A stretch of DNA of 6,047 nt from an uncultured Clostridia bacterium (GTDB lineage Bacteria > Bacillota > Clostridia > Oscillospirales > CAG-272): positions 1 to 6,047 of the forward strand of contig CAMZFG010000068.1 in assembly GCA_947306035.1 (NCBI GenBank). Direction: 5' to 3'. Positions within the stretch are counted from its first letter, which is position 1. Every line of letters starts with the position of its first letter. The translations under genes and the position numbers were made by a program. A model generated the notes under the pieces. The model was not told the origin of the DNA. It worked only from the letters and a program-made list of their open reading frames with translations, and did no database searches. Of this stretch, positions 1-5,482 are shown in pieces.

Positions 1-1551
1 GATTTCAGGCGGGTCGGCATTTCGCATCTGCTCGCCATCAGCGGCCTGCATATCGGTATTTTGGCGGCCGCGCTCGACCGCTTTCTGTCTTTGCTCCGCC
101 TGAACAAAACGGCACGCGGCGCGGTCGTGCTTTCCATGATGGGGCTGTATCTCCTGCTGACGGGCTGCGGATTTTCCATCGTGCGCGCCGTGCTGATGGC
201 GGCGGGCGTCTATCTCTGCTACCTGGCGCGAGGAGACGGCGATCCCTTTACCGCGCTGTGTTTCTGCGGCGCCGTCATCGTGCTGATCTGGCCGTACGCG
301 GTGTTCAGCGTTTCCTATCAACTCACCATGTGCGCCGCCGGCGGCATTCTGGCGTTTCAAGAGGCGAGAAACGCCGTACTCTCCCTTCTGCCGCGTGCCA
401 AACGGGGCCCCGGCAAAGCGGCGTGCGCGCTTTTGCGTCTTTTCGTATCCTCGCTGCTCGTCTCTCTGTCGGCCGCGTTCGTTGTTTTGCCGGTCTGCTG
501 TTTGACGTTTGATACGTTCTCACCGCTGACGCCGCTCTCCAACCTCGTCACCGTGCCGCTGGCCTCGCTTTTGCTGATCGGCGGCGTTCTGTCGCTGCTG
601 CCGTTCGCACCTGCCGCTTATCCGGCAAAGTGGTGTGCGGGGCTGATGCTGCGCTTTTCCGCCGCGCTTTCAAAATGGCGGTGCCTCTGTTCTTTCCGTC
701 TGCCGTTCGTGCCGTATCTGCTGACGGCGACCGCGCTCTTGTGCCTTGTGCTTTTGCTCGTGCGCCTGAAAAGGAAGTGGGCGGTCTTTATACCCGTCGC
801 CCTGTTCGCGCTCGGCTTTGCCGTCGGCTCGCTCTTGACGGGCGCTGCCGCTCGGCATACGCTGACGGGCGTTTATCTGCACCGCGGCCGCAATGACGGC
901 GTCGGGCTCTTTGCAAACGACAGCGCCGTCATCATCGACCTTTCAAGCGGCTCCGCCGCCCGTTTGCGCGATGATTTCGCGGCGCTCTCCGACGTCGGCG
1001 CGACCGAGGTCGAGGTGCTGCTCTTTACGCACTATCACGCCGCGCAGCCGGCCGCTCTGGCCGATTTTGCCGACCGCGAGATCGTGCGCGCGGTGTGGTG
1101 TCCGCGGGCGACGACGACCGAAGAACGCGCGGTGCTGATCGATCTGCTCGGCACGGCGGCCGAACGCGGGATCCCCGTGACGATCTACGAGCGGAACGCG
1201 CCCCTGACGGTGTTCGGCGACGGGACGATGACCGTCTCTGACCTTTACTATGAAGATCGCTCCGTCGAGCCCGTCTGGCACGTGACGCTGACCTTCGGCG
1301 AGCAAACGTTGACCGTGGCCGCCGCGGCCGAGGGCGAATACCTGCGCCACGCGGCAGAAGCCGGACAGCAGGGCGCCGATCTTTTGATCCTGACGGCGCA
1401 CGGCCCCGTGCCGCACGAAACCGTTACCGTGCCGCCGGGAACCGAAAAACTCGTCATTCCCGACGACAAAACGCTTGCGCTGCTCGAAGCCGTGCCCGAT
1501 ACAATCTATATCGACCGCCCCGCGCGATATGTGTTCAAAATGAAAAAATAA
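1..1551 (+). CDS. comEC: ComEC/Rec2-family DNA internalization protein, 3' part (start outside window)
   Basis: ComEC forms the inner-membrane channel that passes single-stranded DNA into the cytoplasm during natural transformation. The frame is open from base 1, so 516 C-terminal residues are visible and the N-terminal region is missing. The Competence-domain signature is at fragment residues 7-20 (GISHLLAISGLHIG), and further family blocks follow: a TGCGFSIVRAVLMA-like segment, NPYALFS-like WPYAVFSVSYQL, and FSPLTPLSNLVTVPLASLLL-like (family motif for the last transmembrane part). About eight hydrophobic segments lie before residue ~285. The last ~230 residues sit where ComEC carries a metallo-beta-lactamase-like domain, but the motifs are eroded: the HxHxDH site reads HYHAAQ (residues 344-349) and the later HHGS block reads AHGP near residue 467. 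The stop is TAA at 1549-1551, followed at once by a terminator. Identification is firm; whether this copy still acts in DNA uptake is not shown. Confidence 0.93.
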   Translation, partial: DFRRVGISHLLAISGLHIGILAAALDRFLSLLRLNKTARGAVVLSMMGLYLLLTGCGFSIVRAVLMAAGVYLCYLARGDGDPFTALCFCGAVIVLIWPYAVFSVSYQLTMCAAGGILAFQEARNAVLSLLPRAKRGPGKAACALLRLFVSSLLVSLSAAFVVLPVCCLTFDTFSPLTPLSNLVTVPLASLLLIGGVLSLLPFAPAAYPAKWCAGLMLRFSAALSKWRCLCSFRLPFVPYLLTATALLCLVLLLVRLKRKWAVFIPVALFALGFAVGSLLTGAAARHTLTGVYLHRGRNDGVGLFANDSAVIIDLSSGSAARLRDDFAALSDVGATEVEVLLFTHYHAAQPAALADFADREIVRAVWCPRATTTEERAVLIDLLGTAAERGIPVTIYERNAPLTVFGDGTMTVSDLYYEDRSVEPVWHVTLTFGEQTLTVAAAAEGEYLRHAAEAGQQGADLLILTAHGPVPHETVTVPPGTEKLVIPDDKTLALLEAVPDTIYIDRPARYVFKMKK

Positions 1552-1556
1552 CGAAA

Positions 1557-1590
1557 AAGGCCGCGCCCACGGGCGCGGCCTTGCTTTTAC
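1557..1590. terminator. Bidirectional Rho-independent terminator between convergent comEC and araC-type gene
   Basis: A perfect GC-rich inverted repeat has arms 1559-1568 and 1571-1580 and is extended by AA/TT on the outside. The last C-G pair probably opens to give a four-base loop. On the plus strand the stem is followed by TTGCTTTT, and on the minus strand by TTTTTCG, so it can end transcription from both converging genes. It begins six bases after the comEC stop codon and overlaps the stop end of the regulator gene, so that gene's last codons are probably read through the edge of the structure. Confidence 0.85.
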
Positions 1591-2561
1591 GTTTTTTCTT
1601 TGTGTTCGCGCCGCCAGCGGAACGGGGAACAACGGTAGCGCTGCCGGAACTGGTTGTGAAAGAAACTGGTGTTTTCATAGCCCACGGCAATGATGATGTC
1701 GCCCACGGGCAGGTCGGTCGTCTCCAGCAGACGAATGGCCTCTTTGAAGCGTTCTTCCTGCAGGAGTTGGCTGAAATTCATGCCGCACAGCTCCCGCACC
1801 CGTTTGGAGAGGTAGGGGACGCTGAGGCCGAGTTTGGACGCCAGTTCGGAGAGCGTGGCCGTGCGGAATTCGGTGCGCAGGTATTCCTCGATGCGCACCT
1901 GCAAAAGTTCCGCGTCGGAGCGGTGGCGCGCCGCCGCGATCATGCACTCGGGCAACTCGGCAAAATAGCGCAAAATCAGGCCCACCGTGGCCTTGACGGT
2001 GTCGGTGCTGACAACGTCGTTGCCCACCATGGCGTAGCAGACGTTTTCAAACAGGTTCTCGAGCGGCGGCACGCCGTCGGTCGAAAACAGCATGTATTCC
2101 GGCTCGCCGTTGGAGCGTATGTTCTCCGCCATGAACGACGCCAGAGGGGAACTGGCGGGCAGCACGGAAGCAAACGAATGAAAGCACTCGGTCGCCATGA
2201 TGACGTTGATTGCGATATCTTCCTCGCCCGTTTTGCGCACGCTGTGCGGCGTGTGACGGTTGAGCAGCAGCACGTCGCCCGCCCGCATATGTACCTCGCG
2301 GTGCTTGATGACGTGCGTCATCTCGCCGGAGCAGACGTAGGTCATCTCCACGTAGTTGTGGCCGTGCGCGGGAAAGTCGGTAAAGCGGGTGTGCCGCCGC
2401 AGGGTCAACTGCTCGCCCTCCTGCATCAGGCGGTGGCTGTTGACCACAAATTCTTTGGCAAACGCGGAGTACAGTTTTTTATTGACTTTTTCTTCACCGT
2501 CTAAAATTTTGCGTTCTTCTTCGTTGATACGCGAAAGGCGGGAAAGCAGTTCTGCGTTCAT
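1587..2561 (-). CDS. AraC/XylS-family transcriptional regulator with N-terminal cupin sensor domain
   Basis: This is a 324-residue one-component DNA-binding regulator. Residues ~56-108 look like a cupin-type effector domain: an HxHxxxE pattern (H66, H68, E72) is followed by VCSGEMTHVI, AGDVLLLNRHTPHSV and H106, typical of AraC proteins that sense sugars or related small molecules. The C-terminal AraC DNA-binding domain spans ~220-315, with a first helix-turn-helix near 236-257 (LSELASKLGLSVPYLSKRV) and a second near 285-306 (VGDIIIAVGYENTSFFHNQF). The family signature end G-x-S-P-xx-Y-R appears here as R-C-S-P-F-R-W-R. I chose the ATG at 2559-2561 because AAGGAGG lies nine bases upstream. An in-frame ATG 20 codons earlier would fall upstream of the predicted transcription start. 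No sugar transporter or enzyme lies next to it, so the effector and targets are unknown. The family assignment is firm. Confidence 0.92.
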   Translation of the reverse strand: MNAELLSRLSRINEEERKILDGEEKVNKKLYSAFAKEFVVNSHRLMQEGEQLTLRRHTRFTDFPAHGHNYVEMTYVCSGEMTHVIKHREVHMRAGDVLLLNRHTPHSVRKTGEEDIAINVIMATECFHSFASVLPASSPLASFMAENIRSNGEPEYMLFSTDGVPPLENLFENVCYAMVGNDVVSTDTVKATVGLILRYFAELPECMIAAARHRSDAELLQVRIEEYLRTEFRTATLSELASKLGLSVPYLSKRVRELCGMNFSQLLQEERFKEAIRLLETTDLPVGDIIIAVGYENTSFFHNQFRQRYRCSPFRWRREHKEKT

Positions 2562-2570
2562 GTGCGTGCG

Positions 2571-2577
2571 CCTCCTT
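2571..2577 (-). promoter_or_regulatory. Ribosome binding site deciding the start of the AraC-family gene
   Basis: Read on the minus strand this is AAGGAGG, nine bases before the ATG at 2559-2561. The longer reading from the in-frame ATG at 2619-2621 has no comparable site, which favours the 324-residue protein. Confidence 0.8.
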
Positions 2578-2609
2578 TTTGCAAGCGGCTTGCGGATGCT
2601 TCTGTTGAC

Positions 2610-2638
2610 AGTATAGCACAAGAAAAAGCGTTTTGCAA
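2610..2638 (-). promoter_or_regulatory. Sigma-A-type promoter of the AraC-family gene
   Basis: On the minus strand TTGCAA (2633-2638) is followed by a 17-base spacer and TATACT (2610-2615), with a TGC extension just before the -10 box. Transcription would start near 2603 and give a leader of about 40 bases. The leader contains the palindrome GCAAG-N3-CTTGC at 2581-2593, a possible small hairpin or operator. Confidence 0.75.
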
Positions 2639-2718
2639 CCGTTTTTTATAAAATTTGTCCTCTTTTTTTATAAACCAGCGTTCAAAAACGCCGGGAAACG
2701 ACAGAGACGAAAAAGACG

Positions 2719-2771
2719 AAAAAAAGGCCGCAAAAACTGTCGGACCGGGGTGGTCTTCGGCTTTTGCGGCC
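2719..2771 (-). terminator. Rho-independent terminator of purA
   Basis: On the minus strand GGCCGCAAAA (2771-2762) pairs with TTTTGCGGCC (2735-2726) and is followed by seven T residues (2725-2719). The apex contains a second short hairpin (GACC/GGTC, about 2742-2754), so the structure is a long compound stem. It starts 11 bases after the purA stop codon. Confidence 0.88.
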
Positions 2772-2782
2772 GGTAGCAAACG

Positions 2783-4057
2783 TCAGAACATCTGAATATA
2801 GGCCTCGCGCTCGGCGCCGACCGAAACGTACTTGATCTTGCAGTCGACCATCTTTTCAATGGTGCGCACGTAGTCAAGCAGCGCCTTCGGCATATCCTCT
2901 TTTTTGCGGCAGGCGGTGATATCGCAGTTCCAGCCGTCGACGTATTCGATCACGGGCTTTGCCACGTTCAGCGCCTCGCCGACGGGGAAGTCGTGGGTGA
3001 TGGTGCCGTTCACGTCGTAGGCAACGCAGATCGGGATCTTTTTCATATAGGAGAGGATGTCGGTCTTGGTCAGCGCGATCTCGTCGGCGCCCTGAATGCG
3101 GCAGCCGTAGCGCGACGCCACCACGTCGAAGGGGCCGACGCGGCGGGGTCTGCCCGTGGCCGCGCCGTATTCGCCGCCCGCCTCGCGCAGTTCTTCCGCC
3201 TCTTTGCCGAACCATTCGCAGGTGAAGGGACCCTCGCCCACGCAGGTCGAATAGGCCTTCATCACGCCGATCACGCGATCCAGGCGCGCGGCGGGAATGC
3301 CCGCGCCGATGGGACCGTAAGAGGCGATGGTCGAGGACGAGGTGGTGTAGGGATAAATGCCGAAATCAATGTCGCGCAGCGTGCCGAGTTGTGCCTCGAG
3401 CATGATCTTTTTGCCCGCCTTGTTGGCCTCGTCGAGGTAAACGCCGGTGTCGACGATGTAGTCGCCGAAGATCTCGGCGTATTTTTTCAGCCAGGCAAAC
3501 GTTTCGTCGTAAGAGACGGGGTCTGAATGATAGACGTTCTCCATGACGAGCGACTTGTATTCCACGATGCCGGAGAGGCGCTTGGCCAGATAGTCAAGGT
3601 CTTTGAGGTCGCCGGCGCGAATGCCTTTTTTCATGTATTTGTCGCCGTACACGTAGGCGATGCCGCGGCGCGTGGAGCCGAATTTGGCGCCCGCCAGCCG
3701 GTCTTCTTCCAGGCAGTCGAGCCGCACGTGATAGGGCAGCGTCAGAATGGCGCGGTCGCTGATCTTCAGGTTTTCGGGCGAAACTTCAACGCCGCCCGCG
3801 CGCAGATTGGCGATCTCTTTGTCAAGGTGCGCCAGGTCAATGACCATGCCGGTACCCATAACGCACACCACGTTCGGGTGCAGAATGCCGGATGGCAAGA
3901 GATTGAGCACGAATTTGCCGCGCTCGTTGACAACGGTGTGCCCGGCGTTGTTGCCGCCCTGATAGCGCACCACGATATCCTGTTCGCCCGCAAGCAGGTC
4001 CACCATGCGGCCCTTGCCTTCGTCGCCCCAGTTGATACCAACGATTGATGTAAGCAT
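2783..4057 (-). CDS. purA: Adenylosuccinate synthetase
   Basis: PurA joins IMP and aspartate using GTP to form adenylosuccinate, the first committed step to AMP, in the cytoplasm. The product is 424 residues, the usual family length. The N-terminal nucleotide loop reads WGDEGKG (10-16) with catalytic D12, and GGNNAGHTV carries catalytic H40. The block around 301-308 (TGRPRRVG) holds the arginines R303 and R305, and the LTKTD block (329-333) is the guanine-binding site. Several motifs differ from the common form: GTQWGD is GINWGD, EGAQGT is EAQLGT (221-226), TSSNT is TSSST, and the final VGPxR is VGAER (413-417). Retention of the catalytic Asp argues against the phage-type 2-aminoadenine enzyme PurZ. 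The ATG at 4055-4057 is chosen because AGGAGG sits seven bases upstream; an ATG nine codons earlier lies at or before the predicted transcription start. It is flanked by its own promoter and terminator and so is probably monocistronic. Confidence 0.95.
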   Translation of the reverse strand: MLTSIVGINWGDEGKGRMVDLLAGEQDIVVRYQGGNNAGHTVVNERGKFVLNLLPSGILHPNVVCVMGTGMVIDLAHLDKEIANLRAGGVEVSPENLKISDRAILTLPYHVRLDCLEEDRLAGAKFGSTRRGIAYVYGDKYMKKGIRAGDLKDLDYLAKRLSGIVEYKSLVMENVYHSDPVSYDETFAWLKKYAEIFGDYIVDTGVYLDEANKAGKKIMLEAQLGTLRDIDFGIYPYTTSSSTIASYGPIGAGIPAARLDRVIGVMKAYSTCVGEGPFTCEWFGKEAEELREAGGEYGAATGRPRRVGPFDVVASRYGCRIQGADEIALTKTDILSYMKKIPICVAYDVNGTITHDFPVGEALNVAKPVIEYVDGWNCDITACRKKEDMPKALLDYVRTIEKMVDCKIKYVSVGAEREAYIQMF

Positions 4058-4064
4058 GACGCCA

Positions 4065-4070
4065 CCTCCT
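4065..4070 (-). promoter_or_regulatory. Ribosome binding site deciding the purA start
   Basis: On the minus strand AGGAGG lies seven bases before the ATG at 4055-4057. It would be inside the coding region if the upstream ATG at 4082-4084 were used, so the shorter reading is preferred. Confidence 0.8.
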
Positions 4071-4087
4071 GATTTTTCAACCACTCC

Positions 4088-4116
4088 ATTATAGCAGAGA
4101 AAGGAACCTTGCGCAA
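4088..4116 (-). promoter_or_regulatory. Sigma-A-type promoter of purA
   Basis: On the minus strand the -10 box is a perfect TATAAT (4088-4093) preceded by TGC, which makes an extended -10. A -35 candidate TTGCGC (4111-4116) lies at the ideal 17-base spacing. A better-matching TTGACT (4116-4121) is 22 bases away, too far. Transcription would start near 4081, giving a leader of about 24 bases, too short for a riboswitch. The -35 region lies inside the perfect palindrome CTTGCGCAAG (4108-4117). Confidence 0.75.
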
Positions 4117-4182
4117 GTCAAAAATCAAAATTCGTCAATAAAAATAAGCAGGCGCGCGCAAAGGCGCAAAAACTGTACTATA

Positions 4183-4953
4183 TCACGAATTCTGACGCAG
4201 CACTTCAAAGCCGAGCACCGTGGCGGCCGCCGCCGTTGAAAGAGAACCGCGGAACGAACGGCCGTATTCGATGCGCACGGTCAGGTCGCAAAGGGAAGAG
4301 ACCGCCGCCGAAATGCCGCGTTTTTCGCCGCCCACCACCAGCAAAAGGGGCTTTTTGAGATCGGCGCGGTACATGGGCACGGCGTTGCGTATGCCGGCCG
4401 CCGCCACCCGATAGCCCGCCTCTTTGGCGGCAAGCACCGATTTTTTGACGGGCCCCGCAAACGCGGGCAGCAGTTCCGAGGCGCCCGCCGAGGCACGCGC
4501 CACCAGGCCCGCCGCGGTCATCCAGTTGCGTTCTCCCAACAGAATGCCGTCGCACCCCGCCGCGTACAGCGAGCGCAGGGCATAGCCGAAGTTATACGGG
4601 TCTTCAATGCCGTCAAGCAGGCAGAGAAACCCGTTTTTCGGCAGATTTTCGGCGGTCGGCTCGGGAAAATGGCGATAGCCGCACAGCGCCACGATACCGC
4701 CGTGCGTATTGCCGGAAGCCACGTGCTCGATAAATCCCGGTTCCGCTTGTTTGAAGGGAACGCGCAGTTTTTCGCACGCCTCACGCAAAAACTTGAGTTC
4801 GCCCGCTTTTTTCTCCTGCCGGTCGCCGTCGTAGAGAACGGAAAATATCTCGCGGTCGTTGACGCCCGCCTGTTTGGCGTTGAGCAGGGCGGTGATCGAG
4901 GTCATGCCTTCCAGCACGGCGGGATCAATATATCGAATGGACTCGTTGCACAT
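4183..4953 (-). CDS. SpoU/TrmH-family RNA 2'-O-methyltransferase
   Basis: This 256-residue protein belongs to the SPOUT methyltransferases that transfer a methyl group from S-adenosylmethionine to a ribose 2'-OH in rRNA or tRNA. Residues ~5-95 resemble the substrate-binding domain that precedes the catalytic part in this family, ending in the typical THGGIVAL stretch (84-90 region). The catalytic part follows: motif 1 LDGIEDPYNFGYALRS (113-128) with N121 and R127, motif 2 LLLVVGGEKRGIS with E210, and motif 3 GSLSTAAAATVLGFEVLRQ (236-254). By alignment with Thermus TrmH, N121, R127, E210 and S237 match known functional residues, but the motif-3 Asn is Ser here (S239). AGGAG lies five bases before the ATG at 4951-4953. 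The gene has its own promoter and runs divergently from spoIIID. The substrate RNA cannot be read from the sequence; an RlmB- or TrmH-like role are both possible. No strong terminator follows; only a short GCGC hairpin and a T-rich tract near 4130-4175. Confidence 0.88.
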   Translation of the reverse strand: MCNESIRYIDPAVLEGMTSITALLNAKQAGVNDREIFSVLYDGDRQEKKAGELKFLREACEKLRVPFKQAEPGFIEHVASGNTHGGIVALCGYRHFPEPTAENLPKNGFLCLLDGIEDPYNFGYALRSLYAAGCDGILLGERNWMTAAGLVARASAGASELLPAFAGPVKKSVLAAKEAGYRVAAAGIRNAVPMYRADLKKPLLLVVGGEKRGISAAVSSLCDLTVRIEYGRSFRGSLSTAAAATVLGFEVLRQNS

Positions 4954-5015
4954 ATTTTCTCCTGTTCTGCCGCGCCGTACGGCGGCATAGAATAAAACGG
5001 GACGCCGCTGCTTTC

Positions 5016-5044
5016 AGTATAGCAGAAACGCCCGAAAAATTCAA
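5016..5044 (-). promoter_or_regulatory. Sigma-A-type promoter of the RNA methyltransferase gene
   Basis: On the minus strand TTGAAT (5039-5044), a 17-base spacer and TATACT (5016-5021) with a TGC extension form a near-consensus promoter. Transcription would start near 5009, giving a leader of about 55 bases. The promoter lies within the 105-base gap shared with the divergent spoIIID gene, so binding of a regulator here could affect both. Confidence 0.75.
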
Positions 5045-5058
5045 CAGGGAAGAATGAT

Positions 5059-5349
5059 ATGTTTTTTGATGAAAACGACCGCTGTCAGGTCCTCGGGCGC
5101 TACATAGCCGAAACGGGCGCCACCGTGCGCAGGACCGCCGCGCATTTCGGCATCGGCAAAAGCACGGTGCATAAGGACGTGACCACGGAATTGAAACGCC
5201 GCAACCGGCCGCTGTATCTCTCCGTGCGCGCCGTGCTGCAGCAAAACAAGGAAGAACGCCACCTGCGCGGCGGCGAGGCGACCAAACGCAAGTACGAACA
5301 GGCACAAAGCAGGGCGTCGACCGGGCTCACGCCATCAAAAAAGAACTGA
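5059..5349 (+). CDS. spoIIID: Stage III sporulation protein D, mother-cell transcription regulator
   Basis: SpoIIID is a small DNA-binding protein made in the mother cell under sigma-E that activates or represses many sporulation genes and helps bring on sigma-K. The product has 96 residues, close to the ~93 of the Bacillus subtilis protein. The match runs almost end to end without gaps: an LGRYIAET start, the helix-turn-helix at ~22-42 including FGIGKSTVHKDV, and the basic C-terminal segment RHLRGGEATKRKYEQ (67-81), which in the known protein also contacts DNA. The start ATG at 5059 fits the family's N-terminus; the site before it (AGGGAAG about eight bases upstream) is weaker than the neighbours' sites. 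The usual companion mreB/mbl gene does not follow; a terminator ends the unit. A CATAGAAT at 4986-4993 resembles a sigma-E -10 box, but no matching -35 is visible. Confidence 0.95.
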   Translation: MFFDENDRCQVLGRYIAETGATVRRTAAHFGIGKSTVHKDVTTELKRRNRPLYLSVRAVLQQNKEERHLRGGEATKRKYEQAQSRASTGLTPSKKN

Positions 5350-5361
5350 ATACCGCATTTT

Positions 5362-5398
5362 GCAAAGCGCCGCCGGACACACGGCGTTTTGCTTTTTT
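5362..5398 (+). terminator. Rho-independent terminator of spoIIID
   Basis: Arms 5362-5372 and 5382-5392 pair over 11 bases with one G-T wobble and a nine-base loop, followed by six T residues (5393-5398). It begins 13 bases after the spoIIID stop codon and isolates spoIIID from the next gene. Confidence 0.87.
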
Positions 5399-5424
5399 AT
5401 TAAGAAAACAAATTGTTTTAACCA

Positions 5425-5454
5425 TTGACAAATGTACATTTTTATGATAAAAAT
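5425..5454 (+). promoter_or_regulatory. Probable promoter of the membrane-protein gene, with operator-like palindrome
   Basis: A perfect -35 box TTGACA lies at 5425-5430. The -10 box is not sharp: TAAAAA (5448-5453, 17-base spacing), GATAAA (5446-5451, 15) and AAAAAT (5449-5454, 18) each match four of six consensus bases. The perfect 12-base palindrome AAATGTACATTT (5430-5441) fills the start of the spacer, and a second inverted repeat, AAAACAA-A-TTGTTTT (5405-5419), lies just upstream of the -35 box. A strong -35, weak -10 and symmetrical sites at the polymerase footprint suggest a controlled promoter; the regulator is unknown. Confidence 0.55.
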
Positions 5455-5469
5455 AAGTTGATCAAAATG

Positions 5470-5478
5470 AGGAGGTGA
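5470..5478 (+). promoter_or_regulatory. Full-length Shine-Dalgarno site of the membrane-protein gene
   Basis: AGGAGGTGA is a full nine-base match to the anti-Shine-Dalgarno end of 16S rRNA and lies four bases before the ATG at 5483-5485 (eight bases counted from AGGAGG). It fixes the start and predicts efficient translation, the strongest such site in the window. Confidence 0.85.
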
Positions 5479-5482
5479 AACC

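Noticed and set aside
943..1632. 229-codon minus-strand open frame under the end of comEC
   Set aside because: It runs across the terminator hairpin and shows no recognisable motif, and the comEC frame is continuous on the other strand.
1581..2504. Long open frame on the plus strand, 307 codons, opposite the AraC-family gene
   Set aside because: It is a shadow of the regulator. The protein is rich in His, Gln, Ala and Arg with no family motifs, while the opposite strand has clear AraC and cupin signatures, a promoter and a ribosome binding site.
2605..2633. TTGACA at 2605-2610 as a plus-strand promoter
   Set aside because: No -10-like sequence lies at 15-19 bases, no plus-strand gene follows, and the bases overlap the -10 of the minus-strand promoter.
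2993..4048. Two plus-strand open frames (177 and 173 codons) opposite purA
   Set aside because: Both are antisense shadows in GC-rich coding DNA; purA is unmistakable on the minus strand across the whole stretch.
2783..4057. PurZ-type enzyme (2-aminoadenine synthesis) instead of PurA
   Set aside because: The catalytic Asp in WGDEGKG is present, the length is that of PurA, and there is no phage context.
4121..4140. Pur-box-like CGAAT upstream of the purA promoter
   Set aside because: It matches only part of the known PurR box and lacks a second copy at the expected spacing.
4128..4176. Terminator for the RNA methyltransferase gene
   Set aside because: A short GCGC-CTTT-GCGC hairpin on the minus strand is followed by a broken T-rich tract; the stem is only four base pairs and the T run is not adjacent, so it is not convincing.
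4986..4993. CATAGAAT as a sigma-E -10 box for spoIIID
   Set aside because: It matches the -10 consensus at seven of eight bases, but the -35 position about 14 bases upstream has no resemblance to the sigma-E -35 element, so it was not listed as a promoter.
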